Virus record (IMG/VR): IMGVR_UViG_3300025286_002664
Coordinates: 1-26,395 of that record
Strand: one strand, 5' to 3'
Source: a virus
Length of the DNA: 26,395 nt
Each line of letters starts with the position of its first letter. Within the stretch, counting starts at the first letter, position 1. The translations under genes were made by a program, and so were the position numbers. The notes beneath the pieces were generated by a model. The model had not been told where the DNA came from, searched no databases, and saw only the letters and a program-made list of their open reading frames with translations. Shown here piece after piece: positions 7,621 through 15,266 of this stretch.

Positions 7621-8901
7621 TTGCCAGTCGTGGGAAAAAGCCGTAAGCAGCTTGAAACTGCTGTTGGGTACAATGTAGGTGCCGTCGTTGAGGGCACCAC
7701 GACCACTGCTGGCGGCGATACCTCTTCAGTCATTGACAGATCTCTTCGTGGCTCCCTCGGGTCTGATGGACACAACGGCAAATGGCTAGTCTTTACCTCG
7801 GGTAGCAGTAGCGGAGAGATTGTACGAGTCACCAACACCGCCCTCGATACCCCTGTCATTGGGGATGTAGACCTTACCGTTGCCCCTGTTGCCTCTGCCA
7901 CCGTAGCCTCTGGCGTCACCTACGAACTATGGGATGCTGACATCCCCCCTGCCCGTATCCGCAACTTCCTGAATACTGCTGTGATGTCTGTCGTCAAGCA
8001 ATACTATGATCCCGTAGAGAGTGTTGCCCTGCACGGGGACCAGAGCGACTACCGTTTTGATATACCCTCTGGTATAGAGATACTCAACAAGATAGAGTAT
8101 CGTTCTTCCATTGTTACCACAAATATTCACACGTGTGAGGTCGTATTCGATGAGACTACCGATGTCGACTTCACCCAAGTCGTTGATACTGAGGATAAGA
8201 AGCAGGGCAATAGCAGCCTGAAAGTGACCGTGGCGGCTACGGGTGCTGCTGGTGACAAAATAACCGACTCCTTTGCTGCTCTGAACCTCTCCAAGTATGA
8301 CATTGTGGAGTTCTGGGCCAAGTGCTCCATCGCTACCACATCCGGTCAGCTCAATCTCCTCTTGGATGATACAGCAGCCTGTGCATCGCCTCTGGAGACC
8401 CTTGTAGTGCCTGCCCTGGTTGCTGATACCTGGACCTATGTTAGGGTCACCATGGCCAATCCTGAGAGCGATACAGCCCTCATCTCCGTGGGGCTGGAGT
8501 ACACCTCAGACATCGGGGCTTGCACCATTTGGATAGACCACATCAGGGCCGTGGAGAACAGCACCGCCCAGTGGACTCGATTACCCACACACCACTGGAA
8601 GATAGATAAGGAAGCCCGAGACCTCATCCTCACCCAGGAGGGTCGGGCCAGAGTGGGCTACAGCCTGATAAAGCTGGTGGGCGGAGATATTCCAACCCTC
8701 CTTACCGCGGATACTACAACCAACGAGGTACCTGACGAATACATCATCTTCAAGACTACAGCCTTGGCTCTTATGGCAATCGGTGGGGGACAAGGCACTG
8801 ACCCAGATGCTAATAGACTCCGTGCCCGGGACTGGGAAACGCTGGCACAGGATGCCCGAAGGTCCTTTCCTTTGATAATCAATGGACGGTTAGTTTCCTA
8901 G
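7621..8901 (+). CDS. Head-tail adaptor-like protein with an inserted carbohydrate-binding-like domain
   Basis: The start is a TTG with GGAGG 7 bases upstream; 426 residues follow. Residues 1-100 form a small beta domain. Residues about 105-163 (PPARIRNFLNTAV, SDYRFDIPSGIEILNKIEYRSS) and 316-380 (QWTRLPTHHWKIDK, LILTQEGRARVGYSLIKLVGG) read as two halves of one adaptor-like fold. Between them, about 165-315, lies a jelly-roll-like stretch (GNSSLKVTV, LNLSKYDIVEFWAKC, WTYVRVTM, TIWIDHIRA) resembling carbohydrate-binding modules. The last 50 residues are helical. The insertion reading is inference from sequence pattern; a purely structural beta-sandwich is the alternative. Confidence 0.6.
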   Translation: MPVVGKSRKQLETAVGYNVGAVVEGTTTTAGGDTSSVIDRSLRGSLGSDGHNGKWLVFTSGSSSGEIVRVTNTALDTPVIGDVDLTVAPVASATVASGVTYELWDADIPPARIRNFLNTAVMSVVKQYYDPVESVALHGDQSDYRFDIPSGIEILNKIEYRSSIVTTNIHTCEVVFDETTDVDFTQVVDTEDKKQGNSSLKVTVAATGAAGDKITDSFAALNLSKYDIVEFWAKCSIATTSGQLNLLLDDTAACASPLETLVVPALVADTWTYVRVTMANPESDTALISVGLEYTSDIGACTIWIDHIRAVENSTAQWTRLPTHHWKIDKEARDLILTQEGRARVGYSLIKLVGGDIPTLLTADTTTNEVPDEYIIFKTTALALMAIGGGQGTDPDANRLRARDWETLAQDARRSFPLIINGRLVS

Positions 8902-9204
8902 ATGCGTTTGGATTCGGACATGACTGATGTGCCCACCGCAGGCACTGCTGTCCAGATACTCAATACCAGTGATCGTGTGCTGTGGATAAAGTTCACTGCC
9001 CCTACTGCCAACACTGGATTGACCTATGTAGGACTAAGTGATGTCTCTGCGACCAATGGGTATGTGCTTGGGGCGGCGGGGGGCGTGGATGCTACGATAG
9101 AACTAGACTTCGCCAAGTATGATGGTTCAATCCCAGCCAGTCAGTTATACATTGATGCCGCTACCAATGGTGACGATGTATCATGGATTGCTATTCTGAA
9201 ATGA
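8902..9204 (+). CDS. Small beta-sandwich virion protein
   Basis: The 100-residue protein starts directly after the upstream stop (TAG then ATG). It has repeated strand-like segments (TAVQILNTSDRVLWIKFTA, GLTYVGLSDV, ATIELDF, LYIDAATNGDDVSWIAIL). Such single-domain proteins are common as capsid decoration or tail accessory proteins. The similar strand layout to small proteins elsewhere in this block is general and not proof of kinship. The 3' end overlaps the next gene. Confidence 0.6.
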   Translation: MRLDSDMTDVPTAGTAVQILNTSDRVLWIKFTAPTANTGLTYVGLSDVSATNGYVLGAAGGVDATIELDFAKYDGSIPASQLYIDAATNGDDVSWIAILK

Positions 9205-11183
9205 CGTTAGCTAGAGTAACAACAGAGAATACCATCAGCCTGGGCGGGACGATTTATCCACTAACCTCCCCAGTACAACCACGGCTGGTCAATCGCTATG
9301 CTCAGAAGATATCCATTGGGGACACCACGGGGGATAGCCAAGCCAATAGATCCAGGCTACAACTGACTGACAACCGTGGTGGCATAGGCATCGATGTGTT
9401 CACTGATGTGGATGTGGCCAATGGCGTGAACCTGAACCGTAGTTTCTACTCATCGTGCTACCTGCGCCATGAAGGGCACCTGACCCTGCCCCGTCTGGCT
9501 ACGGTGACAGCCGCATCGGGTGTCACTGGCATCTTTGAAATCGGTGCCATCAACGAGTTGTCCGATGAGATATACGCAGCCTTCGGCTCCTCAGTACGCA
9601 AATTTAGTTTTACCAGTGATTCTTGGGGTGCTGCACTCCATGCCCTGCCCGCCGTGGCAACGGACTCCATATGCCTGCGCCTGAACGGGACGATCTATCT
9701 CATCTTTGCTCACACTGGGGGCACCACAGATACCACCGATGGTAGTTCCTTCAATGACCGTACCGATGATGTACTATATATGACCTCCTGGGATGACCGG
9801 CTCTGGGGTATCGATAACACCGGCCAATTGAGATATGCCCTGACCATCGGGACATGGACCAACGATGCCATCTTACCCCTGCCCGACTCCTACGTGACTG
9901 ACCTTTTCGTGGACAGGGACGCTGGTGGGGAACCCATAATTTATGCTGCGACTAAAATTGGCCTCTTCGCCCATGATGCTGCTAACCAGCGATTCGTGCA
10001 GACCGAGTTCGAGGTGCCCTTCCATGACGATGCTGGCAAGGGCGTGAAGCGATGGCGGGGTGCCATGTACTACCCTGCCGGCCTGTCTGAGTACGAGTTC
10101 GTTGCTGGTGCCCCTGGTACACAGAGGGTCATGGGACCTGACAGGGACGACGGCCTACCCAGTGACCGCAGAGGCACCATCATAGGCAACGTGACCACCC
10201 ACAACGAGTTAGTAGCCCTAGTGGACTCCACATCTGCTGCTGCGAGCGACTTCGCCGTCAATCCGTCGTACTCTCTGAATGGGGCGAAGGTCATTGACCC
10301 TGATGTTGGTGTGTCCTTGCTCATGGGCTGGGATAGCCGTGGATGGCAGACCATGTGGGAGTCCGCTGCCAACACCGAGGCCATCACCACAGCCCACGTA
10401 TCCAACGCCTACGGTGGTAACCGTCTCTGGTGGGGACACAACCGCCGTGTGACCTATATGGACCTGCCTGTGGACATCGTGAATCCCAGCGAGACCGACG
10501 ACTTCCTGTATGCCCTATCATCTACCCATCGGTATCCATGGCTGTTGATGGGACAGGAAGCCAATGGACTGGCCCTGCGTCTGCGGATACAGGCCAAGGA
10601 CATGTCAGCTACGGAGACCATCACGCCGTACTACCGTACCGATTTTTCCACGACCACTCGGCACAAACTGCCAGCGGTAACATCCAACGGGATTACGACT
10701 TACAATTTCCCCGCTGACCCGATCCTTCTGTTCCCTGGTGCTTCAGGCGATGTTATTACAGGGGGCGGGTTAAATACAGCGTCTGTAATTGACACCACAT
10801 CTTCCGAAATATCCGAACCTGTGGGCAAAGAGTTCCAATCGATTCGGATTGAATTGGATTTTGCACGAGGCACTAACTCTAGGCTGTCCCCTGATTCGGT
10901 GAGCGTCACCTTGGAGTGGCGTAAGAAACTACCTCCGCAGTATTCCTGGGGGATAGAAATAGATATGAGTAATGCCAGTAATGGTAAGGGCGGCCTCAGT
11001 GTGAAGCAACGTAGAGCAGCCATTGTTGCTGCCGTCGCTCAACCTACTCTGCTGCCTTTCACCTTCAGAGATGATAACGGCAACACGAGGAATTATTATG
11101 TAGATGTCCTAGAGTGGAGCGGTGATGAGTTCACAGGCAATGATGAAGGCGGGAACATTCGGATTCTCGTAGGAGAAAGTTAA
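9201..11183 (+). CDS. Large beta-propeller-like tail protein
   Basis: The preferred start is the ATG at 9201, which overlaps the upstream TGA (ATGA); an in-frame ATG at 9183 gives six more residues. Neither has a strong ribosome binding site. Of 660 residues, about 100-430 contain repeated blade-like motifs (LYMTSWDDRLWGIDNTGQLRY, PIIYAATKIGLFAHD, GNRLWWGHNRRVTYMDLP) typical of propeller folds in phage tail hub or nozzle proteins. The C-terminal third is beta-rich (QSIRIELDFARG, SVSVTLEWRK) and ends in a barrel-like segment. It is probably a tail structural protein at the baseplate or tube tip. Confidence 0.65.
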   Translation: MTLARVTTENTISLGGTIYPLTSPVQPRLVNRYAQKISIGDTTGDSQANRSRLQLTDNRGGIGIDVFTDVDVANGVNLNRSFYSSCYLRHEGHLTLPRLATVTAASGVTGIFEIGAINELSDEIYAAFGSSVRKFSFTSDSWGAALHALPAVATDSICLRLNGTIYLIFAHTGGTTDTTDGSSFNDRTDDVLYMTSWDDRLWGIDNTGQLRYALTIGTWTNDAILPLPDSYVTDLFVDRDAGGEPIIYAATKIGLFAHDAANQRFVQTEFEVPFHDDAGKGVKRWRGAMYYPAGLSEYEFVAGAPGTQRVMGPDRDDGLPSDRRGTIIGNVTTHNELVALVDSTSAAASDFAVNPSYSLNGAKVIDPDVGVSLLMGWDSRGWQTMWESAANTEAITTAHVSNAYGGNRLWWGHNRRVTYMDLPVDIVNPSETDDFLYALSSTHRYPWLLMGQEANGLALRLRIQAKDMSATETITPYYRTDFSTTTRHKLPAVTSNGITTYNFPADPILLFPGASGDVITGGGLNTASVIDTTSSEISEPVGKEFQSIRIELDFARGTNSRLSPDSVSVTLEWRKKLPPQYSWGIEIDMSNASNGKGGLSVKQRRAAIVAAVAQPTLLPFTFRDDNGNTRNYYVDVLEWSGDEFTGNDEGGNIRILVGES

Positions 11184-12680
11184 ATGGCAATTGAATTTGC
11201 AGAGTTTCTATATGATGGCGAAGGAACAGCCATTGAAGGTGCCACGGTTGAGTTATTTGATAGGAACACCACTACCCCGGTACGGGCTAGCACTACCACC
11301 AACGCAGCGGGTTATTGGACCATCACCCACGCCACTGAGGGGCGGTTCGATGTTCGGGTTACCTCTGGTTCTTCGGTGCGGTTCACCAAGTACGATGCAG
11401 CGGTACAGATGGAAGAGTTGGAAGCCAAGGAAATCCATCTCAGGAACCCTGCGAACACGTTTAGCATTGACTTGGTGCCTGGTGCGGTAACAGCGAACCG
11501 AATATTAAACGTGCCTGTCATCACGGGCACAGATACTCTGGCCACTCTGGGCCTTGCAGCCACCTTCTCGGCTATTATGACTCACAGTGCTGACATTATC
11601 ATCCAGGACGACAGTGACCTGGCCATTGGCACCAGTTCGGATAACTTACTCCGTTGGTCCACAGGCGATGCTTCGGCCCATACGCTAGTCTTAGGCCTCA
11701 ACGACACCAACCAGACCCTGCACATCACAGATGTAGGGGCTATAGCGACGGACTGGGGTGCCTCTAACCTGACTCACCCAGAGGTGCTGATTCATTCCAA
11801 CACAGATACCAGCACAGACTATCTCAGGTTGGGGGGACACGATGGCACGACAGCGTACATAGACAACGTCGGTGGTACCACCCTGGCATTCCAGATTGCT
11901 GGCACCAGTGAGTTGACGTTGACTGCGACACTGCTTTCGCCAGTCTCAGATGCGACCACCGACTTGGGGACCACATCTGTAGGATTTAATGACCTCCACT
12001 TGGGGTCAGGCGGCATCATTAACCTAGATGGTGGCGATGTCCTCCTTACCCATTCCGCCAACTTCCTGACCATGACAGGTGGCTCCTTCAGGGTAGATGG
12101 TAATGTTGGTACTAACCGTGCTCCGACTACCCAAATGGATGCTTATGTTGCAGATTCTGGGACTACTACTGTAGTGCGGACCATAAAGGCAGTCCATGCA
12201 TCTACTGGGACACCAGATGCTGGTCTGGGCGTTGGTATCCAGTTTGAGATTGATAAAGGTTCTGGAGGTAGTGTCACCACTGCTGGTCGGATGGATGTTC
12301 TGTGGAACAAAGCTCCCAACGCTGGTTCTAATGAAGATGCCGACTGGGTGCTTTCCTTACGGAGCAGCGGCACCACAGGCGAGAAAGTACGTATCCTAGA
12401 TACAGGTAGCATGTCCTTTGCACAAGCCAGCACTATCTTATGTACCTCTGCTACCATGACCTTCGGTTCTTCGGGGCAACAGATTGATGTAGCCAACGGC
12501 AGCGTGAAGCTAACCATGGGCACTGCATCCACCTTCGGGACAACCCAGCCAACCAATGCTATAGTGTGCAGGGCAGGAACAGCCCCTGCTGGTGCTATTA
12601 CCACAGCCAGCGGCATCTTTGCCAGCACCTCCGTGCTCAGGAAGATTATCGCTGATGGTACAGTATCCAACGTAGGATAG
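11184..12680 (+). CDS. Tail fibre protein
   Basis: The 498-residue protein starts directly after the upstream stop, with AGGAG at good distance. Residues 1-80 look like a CnaB/Ig-type domain (LYDGEGTAIEGATVELFD, GYWTITHATEGRFDVRV) that probably anchors the fibre. The middle is a series of short beta repeats of fibre shafts (DLAIGTSSDNLLRWST, TDLGTTSVGFNDLHLG, DWVLSLRSSG). The C-terminal part (TILCTSATMTFGSSGQ, GIFASTSVLRKIIADG) may trimerise or bind receptor. No lyase or chaperone domain is visible. Position at the end of the virion block fits a receptor-binding fibre. Confidence 0.75.
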   Translation: MAIEFAEFLYDGEGTAIEGATVELFDRNTTTPVRASTTTNAAGYWTITHATEGRFDVRVTSGSSVRFTKYDAAVQMEELEAKEIHLRNPANTFSIDLVPGAVTANRILNVPVITGTDTLATLGLAATFSAIMTHSADIIIQDDSDLAIGTSSDNLLRWSTGDASAHTLVLGLNDTNQTLHITDVGAIATDWGASNLTHPEVLIHSNTDTSTDYLRLGGHDGTTAYIDNVGGTTLAFQIAGTSELTLTATLLSPVSDATTDLGTTSVGFNDLHLGSGGIINLDGGDVLLTHSANFLTMTGGSFRVDGNVGTNRAPTTQMDAYVADSGTTTVVRTIKAVHASTGTPDAGLGVGIQFEIDKGSGGSVTTAGRMDVLWNKAPNAGSNEDADWVLSLRSSGTTGEKVRILDTGSMSFAQASTILCTSATMTFGSSGQQIDVANGSVKLTMGTASTFGTTQPTNAIVCRAGTAPAGAITTASGIFASTSVLRKIIADGTVSNVG

Positions 12681-12690
12681 GAGAGCAACC

Positions 12691-12906
12691 ATGGCTATTG
12701 AAAATACTGCATGGACGCGGGTGCGGAAGGTCAAGACAGAAGCCGATGATGGCACCGTGACCTTGAGTTATGAACTCACCGTCGAGGAAGATATTCTGGA
12801 TGAGGCATCCCAGAAGAGGGCTACCCAGACCAGAACGGTGCTCTTGGATTCCTCGGACTTCTCTGCTGCCAGCATCGCTAAACTGGACACAGCAGCGTCT
12901 CGGTAG
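12691..12906 (+). CDS. Small hypothetical protein
   Basis: A 71-residue acidic protein with an AGGAGAG ribosome binding site, 10 bases after the fibre gene. It has an N-terminal strand-rich half (TVTLSYELTVEE) and a C-terminal polar helix (FSAASIAKLDTAAS). No recognised family and no membrane segment. It sits between the fibre and the membrane cassette and abuts the next gene with no gap, so it may be a fibre assembly factor or a minor tail protein. Confidence 0.55.
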   Translation: MAIENTAWTRVRKVKTEADDGTVTLSYELTVEEDILDEASQKRATQTRTVLLDSSDFSAASIAKLDTAASR

Positions 12907-13323
12907 ATGGCTGAACAACCACAAGGCACCACACCATGGCAGGTCCCCAAGGGATTGGAGATGCTCATTGCCACCCTGCTCATTGGTGGCTTCGTGTTCT
13001 TCGGCAGCTTGGTGATTTACGAGTCCACCCGTAGTGCCTTCATCCTACAGAATGTGGTCGTCCTGCTGGCCGCTGTCGGCATCTTCTCGGTACCAGCCAA
13101 TAAGATTGTAAACTCCGTCATGGCAGGGGACCGCCCAGAACTCAAGTACGCTGTGGCTACGCCCATCGTGGTAGCCTTCGTAATGCTTGGTGGTATGATT
13201 CTCTGGCAAGGCACTCGTGCTGACAACGTGTTCGTGGTCGAGAATATTGCTGCCCTCATTACTGCCCTGAGCATATTCTCCGTACCTACTCAGAAGATAA
13301 TCGAGGCAACATGGCCTACTTAA
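12907..13323 (+). CDS. Four-helix membrane protein with an internal duplication (holin candidate)
   Basis: The 138 residues consist of two copies of a unit with two membrane helices. Copy 1 (about 17-74) has GSLVIYESTR and GIFSVPANKIV; copy 2 (about 79-138) has GGMILWQGTR and SIFSVPTQKII. Shared positions include LxxxIAT-like openings, FVxxG, TR, an N before the second helix and IFSVPxxKI. The short soluble N-terminus suggests insertion in the inner membrane. Placement after the fibre and before an XhlA-like protein suggests a lysis role, but no holin family was recognised. Its 3' end overlaps the next gene by 13 bases. Confidence 0.6.
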   Translation: MAEQPQGTTPWQVPKGLEMLIATLLIGGFVFFGSLVIYESTRSAFILQNVVVLLAAVGIFSVPANKIVNSVMAGDRPELKYAVATPIVVAFVMLGGMILWQGTRADNVFVVENIAALITALSIFSVPTQKIIEATWPT

Positions 13324-14060
13324 AGAGAACAATATCTGCTCGGGAATGGAGCCTGTGGATTGGTGTAGGTGCCCTGGTTGCAACCGTGGGCATCTTGTTA
13401 TTCCTCATCATGATGAGTCCTGCGCAGGCCAACTTCTTCCCAGACCCTGGTGTGTACAGCCTGCCCGACTCCGAGCAGAGTCAGGTGGCTACGGACTCCA
13501 CGGGTTCCTTGGCTGTCACCCTGTCGGGGGAACGCCTTAATCGCCTGACCTTCACTGACCTGGATATTGGAGCAGATGGTATCGGTACAGCCTTCAGCAT
13601 CTCTGCATCCACCGGCAGCATCATTGTGGATGCCATGACTGCTGATGGTCTGGTGTGCCCCACCTTCACCATCGGTGACACCACCATATACGATGCTGAG
13701 TACACCCTGAACACCGCAGATGGCAACGACTTTAGCTTCAATGGTGGTTCTCCTTCAGATATAATTATTGGATCCCAAAGGGGCGGCAAGGAACGCACCG
13801 TCGAGGATGACACCTACGACAAGATTACGATAACAGCTACCGCTGATGTACTCATCTCCGAATTGTTGATACAAGATGTGCGAGTATTCGGTGGCGGGTG
13901 TACATTCACTGACCTTGTGGTGGGCACCCTGTACGTGACCAACTCTTTCATCGGGACAGGTGACGGGATAGATGCCAAGGAGTTCGGGTTTGCCTCTGGA
14001 GTGACGATTGGTTCCTTTGCTGGCAGTGGGAACACAGAGACCGAGGTGCATGTCCGATGA
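13311..14060 (+). CDS. Phage protein with signal peptide or N-terminal anchor
   Basis: The 249-residue protein has a basic N-terminus (KRTISAREW), a long hydrophobic segment (about 14-36) and a plausible signal peptidase site after SPAQA. The rest (about 38-249) is beta-rich with many Thr, Gly and Asp residues (TFTDLDIGADGIG, SGSIIVDAMTADG, TIGDTTIYDAEY) and two or three Cys, like a beta-helix or adhesin-type domain. It is probably exported or membrane-tethered. No hydrolase motif was found, so it is not an evident endolysin. Overlap with the membrane protein gene suggests joint function at the envelope. Confidence 0.55.
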   Translation: MAYLKRTISAREWSLWIGVGALVATVGILLFLIMMSPAQANFFPDPGVYSLPDSEQSQVATDSTGSLAVTLSGERLNRLTFTDLDIGADGIGTAFSISASTGSIIVDAMTADGLVCPTFTIGDTTIYDAEYTLNTADGNDFSFNGGSPSDIIIGSQRGGKERTVEDDTYDKITITATADVLISELLIQDVRVFGGGCTFTDLVVGTLYVTNSFIGTGDGIDAKEFGFASGVTIGSFAGSGNTETEVHVR

Positions 14061-14287
14061 CCAAACAGAACGACGAGATACAGCGGTCTCTGGGTGTCAT
14101 TGAGGGCTGGATACCGACTATCGATGGTCGCTTGGACCGGAACGACCAACGCATGGACAAGATGGAGACGGGGCTCGACGCACTATGGATGCGGGGAAAT
14201 CACCACATACAGAAGTTAGCTACCCGTGGGGGCCTTCTAGGAGTCGGAGCAGGGATTCTGGAGATAGGCCGCAGGCTGGTATTGTGA
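14057..14287 (+). CDS. XhlA-like coiled-coil protein with C-terminal membrane helix
   Basis: The 76-residue protein starts at an ATG overlapping the upstream TGA. Residues about 1-45 form a polar heptad helix (GWIPTIDGRLDRNDQRMDKMETGLDAL). Residues about 57-72 are hydrophobic and Gly-rich (GGLLGVGAGILEIG) and end in RR. This layout is that of XhlA/haemolysin-type lysis accessory proteins of phages. With the four-helix protein it may form the lysis cassette. The membrane segment is short, so the topology is uncertain. Confidence 0.5.
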   Translation: MTKQNDEIQRSLGVIEGWIPTIDGRLDRNDQRMDKMETGLDALWMRGNHHIQKLATRGGLLGVGAGILEIGRRLVL

Positions 14288-14300
14288 AGGAGATAACTCA

Positions 14301-14540
14301 ATGATGATGCGTCTGGTTAAAATGTTCTTGCTTCTGCCCATCGCTGGCTTCAAGGAAGCGCGCGCAGCCCTCATCTACGCTGAAGCACGAGTCAAGGACC
14401 GCACGATGCACACCGAGCCTGTGCTACAGGAACTGACTCGGCAATCAGTGGAGGCGATGCTGGCCCTGGTCAAGTACCACCTCGATACCCCAGCACCGAA
14501 GGCTAAGGGAATAAGGATAGTTCGTTCATCTAAGGATTAG
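14301..14540 (+). CDS. Small protein with hydrophobic N-terminus, last + strand gene of the virion block
   Basis: A 79-residue frame with AAGGAG eight bases before the first of three consecutive ATG codons. The N-terminus (MMMRLVKMFLLLPIAGF) could be a weak signal or anchor. The middle is helical (VLQELTRQSVEAMLALVKYHL) and the C-terminus is basic. No family was recognised. Its last 15 bases overlap the end of a gene on the opposite strand, and no terminator separates the two. Confidence 0.5.
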   Translation: MMMRLVKMFLLLPIAGFKEARAALIYAEARVKDRTMHTEPVLQELTRQSVEAMLALVKYHLDTPAPKAKGIRIVRSSKD

Positions 14541-14768
14541 ATCGACACCATGTTGCCATCCAAAGGACATCCGACGTATCAATTCCTTGCCAGGTTCTGG
14601 CGTTGGTAGCATGTCGCAAACACAATCTTCCATGCGAGGGATAAATTTTAAACAGGCTGGGCATTGGTTGTTTTCAGAATCGTGGACTAGCTCGTTGCAT
14701 TTCTTGCAATAGAAGTATTCTGCGTTTTCGCACTCGTTGCTATGGTTATCGGTATCATATATGCTCAT
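14526..14768 (-). CDS. Small zinc-ribbon protein
   Basis: An 80-residue protein whose ATG is preceded by purine-rich AGGAAG. Four cysteines are arranged as CKKC (about 21-24) and CPAC (about 36-39), a zinc ribbon; two more Cys follow in DCVCD. The acidic N-terminus and the ribbon suggest a small regulator or adaptor. It is the last gene of the - strand set and converges with the virion block, overlapping it by 15 bases. Antisense effects between the two transcripts are possible. Confidence 0.6.
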   Translation of the reverse strand: MSIYDTDNHSNECENAEYFYCKKCNELVHDSENNQCPACLKFIPRMEDCVCDMLPTPEPGKELIRRMSFGWQHGVDLILR

Positions 14769-14810
14769 TTCGTCTTCCTTCCTTCCTTTCTTCTTGCTTT
14801 TTTAGGCTCC

Positions 14811-14848
14811 CCATCCTTGCCCCTGACCGGAGTCAGGGGCAGGGATGG
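14811..14848. repeat. Strong 17-bp hairpin without T tract
   Basis: The arms 14811-14827 and 14832-14848 are complementary over 17 bp with a single mismatch, around the loop CGGA. The hairpin begins only two bases after the stop codon of the - strand gene at 14851-15120. No T run follows on either strand, so it is not a canonical intrinsic terminator. It may terminate by another route, or stabilise the 3' end of the upstream message. Confidence 0.75.
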
Positions 14849-14850
14849 AG

Positions 14851-15120
14851 TTACCTACTGCAATTTGTGCAAGCCTTGGGGTCTATCTCGTCCATGACCC
14901 AACCTGGATCCTCTTCATCGCCAGTGTCTAGATAATTCTCGATGGCAGTGGCGAGATCGGGGAAAATGTATCCCTCTCCAAATGTTTCGAATAGTCGCCT
15001 AGTTTTAATGTCACCGCAACCCACCTTGTGGATATCAATTCCATGCCCAGTTACGAATGCTACTACATAGAGGCCATTTGGATTCTCAAACCGGTTCCGG
15101 TTCCTGGTGGCTATAATCAT
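14851..15120 (-). CDS. Small hypothetical protein with its own regulated promoter
   Basis: The start is set at 15120 (MIIATRNRN, 89 aa) because AAGGGGG lies just upstream and because the longer frame would begin at 15189, upstream of the promoter itself. The protein has GLYVVAFVTGHGIDIHKVGCGDI, an acidic C-terminal third (DTGDEEDPGW) and a final CTNC. No family was recognised. It is the single gene directly behind the operator-bearing promoter at 15157-15185, so it is likely controlled with the early genes. Confidence 0.6.
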   Translation of the reverse strand: MIIATRNRNRFENPNGLYVVAFVTGHGIDIHKVGCGDIKTRRLFETFGEGYIFPDLATAIENYLDTGDEEDPGWVMDEIDPKACTNCSR

Positions 15121-15156
15121 GTTGTCCCCCTTGTTAATGTTAATTACCATAATTAG

Positions 15157-15185
15157 AGTATACACCAATAGTGTATACAATGCAA
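15157..15185 (-). promoter_or_regulatory. Operator-containing sigma70-like promoter (site A)
   Basis: On the - strand, TTGCAT (15180-15185) and TATACT (15157-15162) are exactly 17 bp apart. The spacer carries the palindrome ACACTATTGGTGT (15162-15174), with flanking pairs extending it to 8-bp arms. The last T of the palindrome is the first base of the -10 box. This is the same layout as at four other sites. A bound regulator would block RNA polymerase from the 14851-15120 gene. Confidence 0.8.
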
Positions 15186-15266
15186 CCATTTAACGCATCA
15201 ATTTCACAACAATCGTTAAATTGGTTAAAGAGGAAAGGGGCAATCAAAACCGAGCAAAAGAAGGAA

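Noticed and set aside
10747-10790. Inverted repeat ATTACAG ... CTGTAAT in the propeller gene
   Set aside because: Arms of 7 bp with a loop of nearly 20 bases are expected by chance in a window of this size.
12143-12688. 181-codon - strand frame opposite the tail fibre gene
   Set aside because: The fibre frame is supported by domains and gene spacing; the opposite frame is Val/Ala/Pro-rich without a start signal or neighbours in that direction.
15121-15189. N-terminal extension of the small - strand gene (start at 15189)
   Set aside because: It would begin upstream of the promoter that drives the gene, and the internal ATG at 15120 has a ribosome binding site.
15190-15266. TTTAACG ... CGTTAAA inverted repeat upstream of promoter site A
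   Set aside because: Short arms with a long loop and no link to the ACAC-N5-GTGT site; not strong enough to report as an element.
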